Source: Rhododendron vialii
Taxonomy: Eukaryota > Streptophyta > Magnoliopsida > Ericales > Ericaceae
Reading direction: 5' to 3'
Assembly (NCBI RefSeq): GCF_030253575.1
Contig: NC_080563.1
Location: 33,775,001 to 33,839,000, forward strand
Length of the DNA stretch: 64,000 bases
The notes under the pieces are model-generated. The model worked only from the letters and a program-made list of their open reading frames with translations, had not been told where the DNA came from and did no database searches. The position numbers were made by a program, and so were the translations under genes. Below are positions 21,790 to 33,315 of this stretch, piece by piece. Numbering within the stretch: the first letter of the stretch is position 1; every line of letters starts with the position of its first letter.

Positions 21790-22548
21790 AAATTCTCGCA
21801 TTTACACTCGTTACTATTAACGGGGATCAACTTGCATAGAAAGTCAATAATTAACGGAATAGCATATATATACCCTTATGTCTTTAAAAAGATGCATTTG
21901 TTTCGTTAAAAAATTTTAATTTTTTTCACAAATCAATAGATATTTAATGAGTTCTTTCAAATCGCAAAAAAAGTTCTAATTTTTTTTAACGAAAAAATTA
22001 CATGTTTTAAAGTCCTAAATTTGCGGACCGAATATTTATTTAAGAATGGAAGAAGTATGGAATAATAGTAGCTACTAGCTAGGGAACATGTCGTATTATC
22101 CATTACCTTTTAGGCAATAGTGTCATGAATGATATAATTATATATTTTATGACAGAAATGGATGAAGAAATTGAGTAATTACATGCGATTTTTTTTTTGA
22201 ACAGCGAAGAAGAAATTCATTAATAGATAGGGACGAATGCGTCAAGAATCAGAGGGAGTGAGCATGCATGGGCACATCTATAATTACCTACGGATTAGGA
22301 TCTCTCCCCATAAAACTCTCCCTCTTATACCTCCATCCTTAACTTACCCACATTTATCTCCCTCTCTCTTTTAGAAAACAAGAAGAGTAAGACTCATAAA
22401 AAAAATTAGAGATGAGAATTCATCAGAGGCTTGACAAGTCTCAACACATTTGCATAGAGTATCGATAGAGACGTACTGATTTCGAAACTTATTTTCCGAG
22501 AGTTTAATTTGTTCGTTCGATTTTAGGTTTTGGAATTTGGTTTCTAAG

Positions 22549-23991
22549 ATGGGCGGAAACAAAGAAGAGGCATTGAAATGCTTGAAGATCGCGCGCCAAG
22601 CGATTGAATTCCGCAACCGGGTCCGCGCCCAACGATTCATCACCAAAGCCCAGCTCCTCGACCCATCTCTATCCGCAGCAGATATCCTCTCCAAACTCGA
22701 AGATCGCTCCGCGGAACCATCGAAAAAACCATCTCACGCTCGGCCTAGGGTTAGGGTTTCGGAACGCGGGTCTTCTTCGACTGCTTCCTTGGCTTACACC
22801 GAGGAACATATCGCGATCGTGAGAGAGATAAAGAAGAAGAAGAATTACTACGCAATACTGGGCGTAGAAGAGAGTTGTACCGCGGAAGACATCCGAAAAG
22901 CGTATCGAAAGCTCGCGGTGAAGGTTCATCCCGATAAGAACAAGGCTCCGGGTGCAGATGAGGCGTTCGCGGCCGTATCAAAGGCGTTCAAGTGTTTGAG
23001 CAGCCGCGAAAGTAGGACAAGGTATAAGCATCGTTTGCACATTATACTTTCCTTATAACTTATTGTTTATTTTCCTTGTGTTGCTCTTTGGGGTTTTTTT
23101 TTTCTTCCTAAAAGGCGAAAAAAATTCATTAATCTTTGAAAAGAAATTACAAAAATTAAAGAGAAACACGGAAAACGACATCACGATTAAGAAGAAATCA
23201 TCTCAACTATTTTGATACCCAAACCCTTAACAATCATATGTCCAATCACGGACCCAAGATAGAACAAGTTGACAAAGAGTCAACAAATCAACAAAATACG
23301 TCATTTTGGAGGGCAATTATGATTGTGCTAGACATTGGATGTTTGTCCTCATTTGTGATGCTGTTGTGTCCAAGTTTCCTTTTAGTCTTTGCATACGGTT
23401 AATTCGTTCAAAGATTAATAAAAAAAAATTTTACTATTCAAAAAAAGGTACAATCAAATGGGATCCGAGTCAGGCGAACAAGCGTTCGGAAGGCGGACTG
23501 CCCGTGCCCCGCGGGGGTTTGATGATTTTTCTGCATGTGATGCCGAGGCTGAGGAGTTTTACAATAGCCCCTTGATCTCTGGAGAAATTTTCTATCTAGC
23601 TGTGTTCTTGGACCTGATGAGGGGGCGTATTCCACCTGCTAAGACTTTGATTAGACTGCTGCCTGTGCTTCTGATTCTCATCTGGAGCTGCATGCCCTCA
23701 AACTATCCCGTTTACACCCTCTCGCCTCAAGGATCGCATCGAATCAAGTTTACGACTCAAAAGGGCGTCGATTTTTATGCGAAGCCGGGGAGTTTTGAGC
23801 AGGCTTACCCTCCTGATAGCCCGCAGAGGGTGAAGCTTGAGGCACAAGTGGAAAGAGATTATGTGTCGAGATGCGTGGATGGTTGCATGGTTGAGGTGGA
23901 GTTTGTACAGGCGGGATATAGAGGGGATACGCCGTATTGCGACTTGCTGAAGCAGTTTGAGGAGCGCCTTGTGGCTTCGTTCCAAATCTAA
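22549..23991 (+). CDS. DnaJ protein with J domain, membrane anchor and DUF1977 (copy B, intact)
   Basis: Two exons, 22549-23021 and 23448-23991, join in phase to give 338 residues. The plant DNAJ49-like N-terminus is MGGNKEEALKCLKIARQAIE, followed by RAQRFITKAQLLDPSLS. The J domain (about residues 101-158) shows YYAILGVEESCTAEDIRKAY, the KVHPDKNK HPD motif and SKAFKCLSS. One membrane segment is at about residues 223-245 (LIRLLPVLLILIWSCMPSNY). DUF1977 follows with KFTTQKGVDFYAKPGSFEQA, RVKLEAQVERDYVSRC and PYCDLLKQFEERL. The family is anchored in the ER membrane, where it stimulates Hsp70 ATPase in quality control. The glycine/phenylalanine-rich linker is short. Relative to copy C, exon 2 carries about 13 extra in-frame codons near residue 175. 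The intron carries a LINE tail absent from copy C. This is the only complete copy in the window. Confidence 0.92.
23092..23310 (-). mobile_element. LINE tail inserted in the intron of DnaJ copy B
   Basis: A T-rich tract is followed by AAATTCATTAATCTTTG, the recurrent minus-strand tail. The intron of copy C passes directly from CTTCCTTTGTACGTATTGCTC to ATTGTACATTATGGTTG without it, so this insertion post-dates the B/C duplication. Confidence 0.65.
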
Positions 23992-24208
23992 ATTGGCTTC
24001 TTAATTATGTTTCGATTTTACAGTTACAATAAGTGGAGTACATGTCTTAGTTTCAATTTGCTTTATTCGATTTCAACTTATTTAATGGATTGGATAATTA
24101 CTGTGAAATAAATCTTTGTAATTCTCTATTCAAAGATTAATGATGTCTTTTTCACCTTTCAAAAAGAATAAAAAAAAATCCTTTGAGTTTCCATCAATAT
24201 TCTTCAAA

Positions 24209-24557
24209 TTCAAGGAAAGAATCCATGCTCTAGATGATTTGGAGGAAGAGTTTATTTCGGAGGAAGAAGTTGATTTCGAGGATGGTGCCCCCCTTTCTTT
24301 GGAATTTTAACATCTAGGTAAAATTTGGCAGTTTTGGGTTGTGAGTTTCGGGTTTTTTCTTTTGGTCTTAGGTTGCATGTTCTGATTATTTGGGTTGTTT
24401 CAGCGGATGTTTCGGTTTTGTTTTTTCTTTGTGGTGTTATGGTTGGCTCATTGCCTTCCTTTGGATTTGGTTTTTGGGTGGCGTTCGCCGGTATGCTCTT
24501 GATCCGTTAAATTTTTGTAATCTCTTTCAAAAATTTGTTAAAAAAAAAAAAAAAAAA
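24209..24557 (+). mobile_element. 5'-truncated LINE with poly-A tail and 10-bp target duplication
   Basis: ATTCTTCAAA (24199-24208) and ATTCTCCAAA (24557-24566) flank an insert that ends in A17-18. The first 100 bases encode an acidic tail (LDDLEEEFISEEEVDFEDG) ending in TAA. The rest is GT-rich 3' UTR. The matching place next to copy C (29955-29980) has AATATTTTCCAAAATTTGTA with no insert. Confidence 0.8.
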
Positions 24558-25558
24558 TTCTCCAAAGTTGTTGTGACTGAGAGTGCACGTTGTCCTTAAT
24601 TTCGTATTTGACAAAGATAAATACGCAAGCTCAGAAAATATATTAAACCAAGGCTAAAAGAACATTGCCAAAGCTTGGACACAAAATACCGAGCACGTAC
24701 CTGTTCAATTTTCAGACAAAAAACCTACAGGACGGGGCACATCCGTCGGTGCCCTTAGCATTTTCGTAGTGCACGAATTCAAGATCCAATCAGCACATTG
24801 GTTTTGAAAACGAAGTAGCTCCAAACATCTTTTTTTCTTTTTTTTTATCTGCAAAAGATGAATTTTATTAAAACGGAAAAAGGGGATGGGGATCCAACAA
24901 AAAGTTGAACAATACACCATAGCTCCAAACATCTTTACAAAGGGTTTTATTAATCTTTGACAAAGATAAATACGCAAGCTCGGATTTGGATCAAAGGGAA
25001 ATTTGTTGAAGGAGGAGTACTCGGTTGAGGATTTCAAGAGGTGTTTAGCAGAGATTAGAATTCCTGATCAAATTTCGAAGACGTTTAGTTTCTAATTGGC
25101 TGTTCATATGGCTTCACCCAATGTTTTCTTGGATGTGCCTCTTTTTCCTTTTCGGTTGTTTGGTTTTCACACATGATTTTCTTAGCCAAGATGCCAAATT
25201 TTGGGATGTATGTTCTTGGTTTGATGCATCCTCAACCTCTTCTTCTTTTTTTAATTAACAGCGAAAAGAGCGAAAAGAATTTTATTAATCTCAGTAAAAA
25301 TTACAAAAATATTAAACGGTGACTAGGAAAAGGCATCAACGATCTGTAAAGATCTTCCCAACAAGATTGACACCTTCTCCCGGAACAAATCATGTGCACT
25401 ACCCCCAGACACCACCAGAGAAAATTAATGATTGAAAAGTATTCAACACACAATTTGCGAAAACAAAAGAAAGCATAGAAATTTCAAGAATTTTATCTTT
25501 GCCAATCAAGACAATACGCAAGCTCAGAAAAATAGAATAAACCAAAAAAGGAAGCCCC

Positions 25559-25778
25559 CTCTCTACCCCTTACTCAAAATTGAGTAAAAATATGAGTAAA
25601 AACTTTATTAATGGCAAAGTCGTAAATTTTGAAGGTGTGAAATTTGCTTTTAATTTGAGTAAGGGTTTGAGTCTAACCAAATTTGAGTAAAAACTCAAAT
25701 TTGGTATATATTTGGTTTAGGAGTGAAGGAGGATTTTCATTGATTTGTATTCAAATTTGAGTAAAGAGGGGAGATGTT
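25559..25778. mobile_element. MITE in the flank of copy B
   Basis: The left end CTCTCTACCCCTTACTCAAA pairs with the right end, which reverse-complemented is CATCTCCCCTCTTTACTCAA. The flanks of copies A (about 21463) and C (about 30325) read AGCCCCTAAAAGTGCAAAA uninterrupted, so two independent empty sites exist. The interior repeats AAATTTGAGTAAA in both orientations. Confidence 0.75.
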
Positions 25779-25974
25779 CTAAAATTGCAAAAGCAAGCCT
25801 TCCACACTGTCCACCAAGTCTAAGAGAACCACACAGCCAAAGTTTGGACACAAATTACAAACTTCTCGCATTTACCCGTTACTATCAACGGGGATCAACT
25901 TGCATAGAAAGTCGGTAATTAATACTCCATAGTTAGTGCATGTGTGTGTATATATACACTATATGTGTATTTAT

Positions 25975-26793
25975 TAGGGTTGGCAATGGGGATGGATCAT
26001 GGCCTGAAAGTACTATCCTCGTCCCTGATCTTCGAACCTCTTTCCCGTCTCAAAGGGAGAACGGGGATTCCTGTGAGGATTTGGGAATCCAAAGTTTTTA
26101 TTGAAAAGAAAAAAAAAACATATTTGCTAAATCACAGAGAGCAAAAAGGAAACTTTTAATGAATAAACGATTCAAATAAGGTGCGGAACTTTAAGGATTT
26201 TATAGTTGAAGCTGAAGTAAAAAGAAACTTTTTATAGCTAAAGCTGAAGTAAAAAAAACTTTTTATAGCTAAAGCTAAAGTAAAATGAGTACAAATTTGC
26301 TTTTTTTTTTTTTTTTTGCCACAACGATAACAGATAGTATTATTAAAACTTTTTTTTTGTAGGGACGGGTCTTCCGCTTAATGTTCGTTATTGGTTTTAA
26401 CAAATTTGCTTACAATACAGGAAATCAAACAACAGAGAGCAGTAGAATACAAAAGGTGTGTGCGGAGCTAGAAAATGGGATTTGAAAACTAAGAGTAGGA
26501 ATGAAAAGTAACCCTAAAAAAATATAAGTACGTAATACTAAAAGGTGTATATATATTTCGGGGAATGAAATCGGGGATGGGACGTGACATGGCGGAGAGC
26601 AAACCGGGAACAGATTTGAGGAGGATTCAGGGCAAGGATATGTTTGTTCCCACCTCCTACTTGATCTTCAAATTTTTTAAAAAGAAAAAATCTCCATATC
26701 CTATCCAATCTCTAAACAAATCTCCAAATTACCGATTCATTCGGGGCAGGGATCGGATTGAATAGGAACGGGTCGAACGAAATGGCCATCCCA
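25975..26793. mobile_element. hAT-like non-autonomous element
   Basis: The left end TAGGGTTGGCAATGGGGATG and the right end GGCCATCCCA (reverse complement TGGGATGGCC) fit the common plant hAT terminus TAGGGxTGGC. Subterminal GGGGA/ACGGG motifs repeat inside both ends. I could not see an 8-bp target duplication, so the boundaries are approximate. There is no transposase frame. Confidence 0.5.
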
Positions 26794-26799
26794 TGGAAT

Positions 26800-28300
26800 T
26801 ATACATAGGGTAGTAGGAGCTACTAGCTAGCTACGCTACATGTCGTAATATCCCTAACCTTTTAGGCAATAGTGACATGAACGATATAATTATATTATGA
26901 CAGAAATGGATGAAGAAATTGACGAGTTACCAACTTACCACTATTCCAAATAAAAGAAACTTTCCACTAATCTTTAATTTTCCCTATGATAGGCTGACCA
27001 TGCACGTGGCTGTGTCCATGTCATATATGTAAACAAAATAATTCCTCGTGTCTTGGGTTGCATGTATGTCTTTTATATATCTCTACAAACTAGTAATATT
27101 TTGAAACTTATACAAACAGATATCGTTTAGATGCACGTGTGGTTTTTTTTTTTTTTAATTATAGGAGATATCGTTTCGATGTTTCGATAACTTTGGTTTG
27201 TCACCAGTTCATATATTGTTAGTGAACGTGAACACCGAGTGAGAAAGACTTGTAAGTATTTGAATCATATCTAGTAAACGCTACCAATTTGGAATCTTCG
27301 CTCGAAGAGAGGAATATCTGCTTTGGAGTAGAAAAGAACTTAACTTGATGTTTGGCAAGTTCAACCTTTGAAAAGTTTAGCTTCATGTTATTATTTCTTA
27401 TTATTTTGGTTTCTTAATTTTATTTTATTTTTGGTAGTGATTTTGGTTTCTTATTCTAATTGTAAATTAACACATACAGTAATTTTGAAAGCCCGAAAGC
27501 TTCGACAAAGGATGTCCACATTTTCTGCACTAGAAGTCACAGAATTATAACTGTTCTATAAATTACACACAAGCGATACTACGCCCATCGCTCTGTCTTA
27601 CCGCAACGTTTAATCTCACCATCCGTCTCGATAATTAATGATCCAGATTTTAATAGAACTTTTCGCTCGAAGAGTCTTTTAACATCCGGACCGTCCAAAA
27701 CACTTTTAAACGGTGAGATTGAGGGTGGTGATGGGAGTGGACCGGGTAGACTTTCTGATTACGTACCCATAACACCTCGACTAGGTTGAAGGACAACCTA
27801 TAACCTAAATATTCTAATACATATATAAATAGGTTGTTGATGCTTTTGCTATTCAATTCCTTGCTTTGCTCTATGTGCTGCCGTATCTAGTTTCGTGATA
27901 CGGTCACAAACTTTCGGAGCTCCTCAGATCATGCACACAACATTTTTTTGGAACCCACCTTAGATTCTAAAAAAAAACGATCTATTCATTGTTGTATAAA
28001 CATTTGTCAATCGTTTTCTACCAAAAAAAGAAAAGGAAAGCTGAATTGGTTATTGGTAATGGCCTTTTCGTTTTATGAATTTGAAAAAAAACCTTACTGA
28101 TATCCAATTATAAGGATTGGTATGGTACAAAAAAAATTCCATGAAAATCTCCAACCTCCGGGAACGGGAAATGGATGGTGTAACTTTTCCCGTTCATTTT
28201 CATATAAAGTTTTCATATATCCTAAAATTTTCGTGAAATTATCTTTGCAGAACCAAAGGTGGATCCAACAACAATGGTATGTACAATGAATCTATGCACA
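26800..28300. other. Intergenic DNA between copies B and C
   Basis: No gene is supported. GACAGAAATGGATGAAGAAATTGA near 26900 also occurs near 22153, so part of this flank was duplicated with the DnaJ unit. The dispersed repeat at 27585-27770 is listed separately. Confidence 0.4.
27585..27770. repeat. Dispersed repeat, copy 2 (partner at 18590)
   Basis: Alignable with 18590-18765 over most of its length. It contains its own inverted pair (AATCTCACC near 27612 and GGTGAGATT near 27712). Confidence 0.5.
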
Positions 28301-28576
28301 TAGAACATCTATAATTACCTACCTACGGATTTGGATCCATCTCCCCGTAAAACTCTCCCTCTCTCATATCTCCATCCCCAACTTTTACCCACCCTCTCTC
28401 TTTTAGAAAACAAGAAAGAATAAAGACTCATAAAAAAAGAATTAGAGATGAGAATTCATCAGAGGGTTGAGAAGTCTCAATACATTTGTATATAGTATAG
28501 ATAGACGAACTGATTTTGCAACCTCTTTTCGAGAGTTTGTTTGTTCGATTTTGGGTTATGGAATTTGGTTTCTAAG

Positions 28577-29775
28577 ATGGACGGAAACAAAGAAGAGGCA
28601 TTGAAATGCTTGAAGATCGCACGCGAAGCGATCGAATTCTGCGACCGAGTACGCGCCCAACGATTCATCACCAAAGCCCAGCTCCTCGACCCATCTCTCT
28701 CCACCGCAGATATCCTCTCCAAGCTCAACAATCGCTCCGCCGAACCATCGACAAAACCATCCCATGCACGGCCTAGGGCCCGGGTTTCAGAACCCGGTCT
28801 TCTTCGGCTGCTTCCTTGGCTTACACCGAGGAACATATCGCGATTGTGAGAGAGATAAAGGCGAAGAAGAATTACTACGAGATACTGGGCGTGGAAGAGA
28901 GCTCTACTGTGGAAGATATCCGAAAAGCGTATCGAAAGCTCGCGTTTAAGGTTCATCCCGATAAGAACAAGGCTTCGGGTGCAGACGAGGCGTTTGCGGT
29001 CGTATCAAAGGCGTTCAAGTGTTTGAGCAGCGAGGAAAGTAGGACAAGGTATAAGCATCGTTTGCGCATTGTACTGTCCTTCCTTTGTACGTATTGCTCC
29101 TTGGCCAACCTTTGCATATATGATTGTACATTATGGTTGTCCGAGACGTCGGATGTTTCTCCTCATTTGTGATGCCGTTGTGCCCAAGTTTCCTTTTAGT
29201 CTTTGCATACGATTAATTCATTCAAAGATTAATAAAAAAATTCTTTCCTGTTCGAATAAAAGGTACAATCAGATGGGATCAGAGTCAGACGAACAAGCGT
29301 TTAAAAGGCATGCTGCCCGTGAGGCTGAGGAGTTTTACAATAGCCCCTTTGTCTTTGGAGAAATTTTTTATCTAGCTGTGTTCTTGGACCTCAGTAGGGG
29401 GCGCCGTAGGCATATTCCTCTTGGTAAGACATTGATTCAAGTGCTGCCTGTGCTCCTGATTCTCATCTGGAGCTGTATGCCCTCAAACTATCCCGTTTAC
29501 ACCCTCTCGCCTCAAGGATCGCATCGAATCAAGTTTACGACTCAAAAGGGTGTCGATTTTTACGTGAAGTCGGGGGGAGTTTTGAGCAGGCTTACCCTCC
29601 TAATAGCCCACAGAGGGTGAAGCTGGAGGCGCAAGTGGAAAGAGATTATGAATGCGTGGATCGTTGTATGGTTGAGGTGGAGTTTTTACAGGCGGGATAT
29701 AGACGGGATACGCCGTATTCCGACTTGCTGAAGCAGTTTGAGGCGCTGGCTTGTCGATTTGCTAAAGCAGTTTGA
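28577..29775 (+). pseudogene. DnaJ/DUF1977 copy C, frameshifted
   Basis: It matches copy B through both exons (28577-29048 and 29263-29775). Exon 1 has lost one G near 28791: GAACCCGGTC in place of GAACGCGGGTC. That shifts the frame before the J domain, which itself is still open (YYEILGVEESSTVEDIRKAY, HPDKNK). In exon 2 a G-run has grown from 4 to 6 near 29573, shifting the frame at the start of DUF1977. A 6-base in-frame loss lies near 29650. A 33-base tandem repeat at 29722-29788 (TTTGAGGCGCTGGCTTGT twice) alters the end. Translation from the ATG would stop in the N-terminal third. Splice sites are preserved, so RNA could still be made. Confidence 0.88.
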
Positions 29776-30034
29776 GGCGCTGGCTTGTGGCTTCATTCCA
29801 AATCTAAAATTGGCTTCTTAATTATGTTTCGATCGATTTTACGGTTATAATAAGTACTGGAGTACATGTCTTAGTTTCAAGTTGCTTAATTTGATTCCAA
29901 CTTATTTATTAATGGATTGGATAATTACTATGAAAATCCTATGAGTTTCCATGAATATTTTCCAAAATTTGTAGTAACTGAGAGTGCACTGCACGTACGT
30001 TCTCCTTAGTTAATTTCGTGTTTAACAAAGAGTA

Positions 30035-30275
30035 GAATGCGTTCTTTTGGTTTTAACTTAAACTTATCTTATTTTTTGCTCCCCTTTGGAATTTAAATAA
30101 AAATAAGTTAAGTTCATCCAGTCTTCTAAACTTAAACTTAATTGCCTAACACACACAATTATAATATTGCCTTGAGGCTTGTTTGGGAAAGATGGGAAAT
30201 AAGTAAAGTGTAGAAAAATGAACTGAATTAAAAAAAATATATTCAAATTTAAGTTAAGGTCAAAAGAACACAACC
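30035..30275. mobile_element. MITE with GTTCTTTTG..TTAACTTAAA ends, in the copy C flank
   Basis: The left end GAATGCGTTCTTTTGGTTTT and the right end (reverse complement GGTTGTGTTCTTTTGACCTT) continue into TTAACTTAAA on both sides. TA borders both ends. The matching flank of copy B (24625-24640) reads GACAAAGATAAATACGCAAG with no insert. TA or TWA targets suggest Tc1/mariner or PIF/Harbinger; I cannot decide between them. Confidence 0.75.
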
Positions 30276-30429
30276 TAAATATGCAAGCTCAGAAAATATA
30301 TGCTATTACACCAAAAAGGTTAGCCCCTAAAAGTGCAAAAGCTAGCCTTCACACCAAGTCTAGCTAAGAGAACACAGCCAAATTAAAGCTTGGACAAAAT
30401 ACCGAGCACCTGTCCAATTTTCAAACAAA

Positions 30430-31540
30430 AAACCGACCCCATTCATTTAAGGGTTTGGAATTTTGGATTCTAATCAATATTCTCTCCGTCTCAATTTGTT
30501 TGTCTAATCTCGAATTTCCAACTTATTAAGGAAGCTAAATCTGATTCATTGATTTTGAAATTGGACAGTCAATTTGAGACGTGTGTATGTCAAAAAGAGG
30601 ACAAACAAATCGAGACGATGGGAATAGAGTATTTCTCTGCAGTCATTATTCTCTCTATCTCTTTCCAATCATTGCCCCTATTTCTCTCTCTCCACTCATT
30701 ACCTACTAATCGAAATTCAAAATCCCATTTTGTTGGTTTTTGCACAAAAGGTAGTGTGGCACATGAAAAATCAATCAATCAACAAAGAGTTGAATGAAAG
30801 AAAAAGAAAAGGAACACATACCGAAACAACAAAGCTCGGAGCAAACATGCTCATCATCCAAAGTAAAAACCAAAGTATGCTAAGATCAAACCCGGAACTA
30901 ATCATACTATTTAGTTTCCTCCAATACATCATTTGACTTTTTTGTTTTTGGATAACCTTTCCTATAATCATTTTAAGAGAATGTCGACAAATCAGGTAAA
31001 AAAAACCCCTAGTGTAAGAAATTGACGAGCTAAAACTAGGGTTGCTCCCCGTCAGTTTATCCGCCAAAGAGTATAAATGGGGCATGCACATGTGTCTATC
31101 ATGAATCTTCCCTCCAAATGCAATTCCTATGAGCTACTCACACACGAGTCATGACCATCAATATATTTTACTAACAATTGGAAGACAATATTCATGACTG
31201 CTAACAAGAATAAATTAACATTGAAAAAGACCAGAGGTGTATATACGCATTTGAATATTTTCGCTCGTGATATATTTATTTACAAACAGTTAACGAATGT
31301 GTACTTATCATGTTTTATCTAGTAATCTGATGCAATATTCGTGTTGATTGAAAGAAAAAGAGTTGTGCATACGAGCATCACCAAGAGAGGCAGCAAATTT
31401 CTATACTTAGGCCCAAAGAGAAAGAGTATGTCCTCCGGAGCAGAGTATGCCCCCCCCCGGAGCATTCGGACTGATCCAGCCCGAAATGGCCAATTGGGCA
31501 TGCTTATTACCCATGCACTCGGATGTCTGCTCCAGCCATA
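30430..31540. other. Intergenic DNA, no gene recognised
   Basis: AT-rich with several short open frames that resemble nothing known to me. A run of 9 C lies at about 31451-31459. Confidence 0.4.
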
Positions 31541-32888
31541 TGCCAGGACTTGAGGGGCCCTACGAGGCTTGATTGTGGAACAAGGATATCATCGTGGCGG
31601 TTAGAATTGCGCTTGCGAGATCATCGAGGATGTCGCGAGACTCGGGAACCATGCGACCTAACAATTCGAAAGGGACACATTTCCGAGGTTTTATGAGTCC
31701 GCCAATTGCATGAGTACTGACCCAGGTTGCCACTAAATAAGAGACATTCCTTTTATATATCACCACTGATTTCTGGAGTGAGAGAGCACCCATGGAGAGA
31801 CTTCAGAGATTAGCAAATTTCTATTCCGTAATGTTTGCCTTCTCCTTCACCCCCCAGATAAATCCATTCTCCACCGATTCTTAATCATGAAGAATATTCC
31901 ACTCCGAGTTGAAACGGTCCTTCATTGGTGAGTGGTCTGTGGATCTCACCAGTCAACATGGACACTGGGAATCAAGAGCAGCATGATTCTTCAAGTCAAG
32001 GAGGTGGAGATAAGACCGCCAGTTCAGATCGGACACCAGTGAGCATGGATGCCTTGAAAGCCATCCAAGATTTAGAAGCAGCTCGTTGTAGCTCTTTAAC
32101 ACCCTTACAACTGTCTTCTTTCTGGTGATAGAAAGAGTCCCAGCTAATTCGCAGTAGAATAGCCAGTAGAACCATGCTGGGGGAGTAGCAACGGCAGAGA
32201 GATATAGTTCCCCCAGTGCCAAATCGGCCACCAAGACAATCAGCTGCCCAGGTTCAGTGGCATATTGAGCAGTTGTTAACCTGAAAAGCTGTGGCTTTAC
32301 ACAGGCAACAAGGTTAAGGATTTGTTACCACTGTGTGGGGGACCTTTATCTTAATAACCTGGGACAGAACAAGTGTAGCATCTCTTCTCCAACTGAATCT
32401 AGTACGCAAGAACGATTTGTGGAACATCTATAGTCTAAAGAGAAGGAACGGAACAGAAGGAAACAAGCAGGTGTGGGCTCCAGTTGCTGCAATATTTTGG
32501 AGGTCGTGGAACTGGAATGACTGTACTTCAATAGCTCCCCCAAAACATTGTGCATTTTCTCAGTTGATACACCTGGTTTACCAACCAAAGAAGAGAAAAA
32601 TAAATGTGTATTAGACATGTATACAAAATACTGAGCAGATTAATTTGAGTTTATGCACAGTCGTTTCTACTTCCCAATATATTTCTCCAGGAGGTTCCAC
32701 AGTATAAAGTCTTTTTCGTGAGATACCGAATCGATTCCCAGGGAACATTAATTGGGTTTCTACTTGATTCATCATCAGCAAAAACCTGTATGAAGGTTAC
32801 AGTGGCTTCAGTAAAACAGATTAGGCAGATATAATGATTGATACTAAATGGTGAACTAGAATAAACTCAACTCATTAGTTTAAAAGAA

Positions 32889-32937
<49 letters not shown>

Positions 32938-32957
32938 TACATACATACATACATACA
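32889..32957. repeat. Compound microsatellite (TC)n(AC)n(ATAC)n
   Basis: Three adjacent simple repeats. Confidence 0.95.
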
Positions 32958-33024
32958 GTCGGCTTCTTATAAGGGCGCCCTCATTTTAAATAAAATGCGG
33001 ACGTCCCATTTTCTCCCCTTTCCC

Positions 33025-33315
33025 GATCAAATTTCAATGATCCAAGCCGTTCAATATGTGATTTTACCCGCAAGAAATTGACAAAAAAATGATTGGGAAA
33101 GGCTCAATCGGATCAGTTTTTGATAAAAACGCTATAATAGTGTTTTTATCAAAAACTGATCCGACCGAGCCCTTCCCGGTCATTTTTTTAGCATTTTTAT
33201 CAAAAACTGATCCAATCGAGCCTTTCCCGGACATTTTTTTTGCCAATTTTCTCGCGGGTACCCTTAAAATCATGTTCTGAACATATTGAGCATCTCGGAT
33301 CATTGAAATTTGATC
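33025..33315. mobile_element. Foldback element with long inverted ends and internal repeats
   Basis: The outer arms start GATCAAATTTCAATGATCC on both strands. The inner arms carry ACCCGC.AGAAA and GGGAAAGGCTC.AT.GGATC, then a TTTTTGATAAAAA stem. The middle holds a third, inverted copy of the GATCAGTTTTTGATAAAAAC block (about 33112-33170). The open frames here are repeats of one GSIGSVFDKN-like peptide and are not genes. Confidence 0.75.

Noticed and set aside
22669-22981. Minus-strand frames opposite DnaJ copy B
   Set aside because: Antisense shadows of a clearly coding exon. The same holds for 28477-28956 and 23698-23985.
24325-24599. Hydrophobic plus-strand frames
   Set aside because: They fall in the GT-rich 3' UTR and poly-A tail of a truncated LINE.
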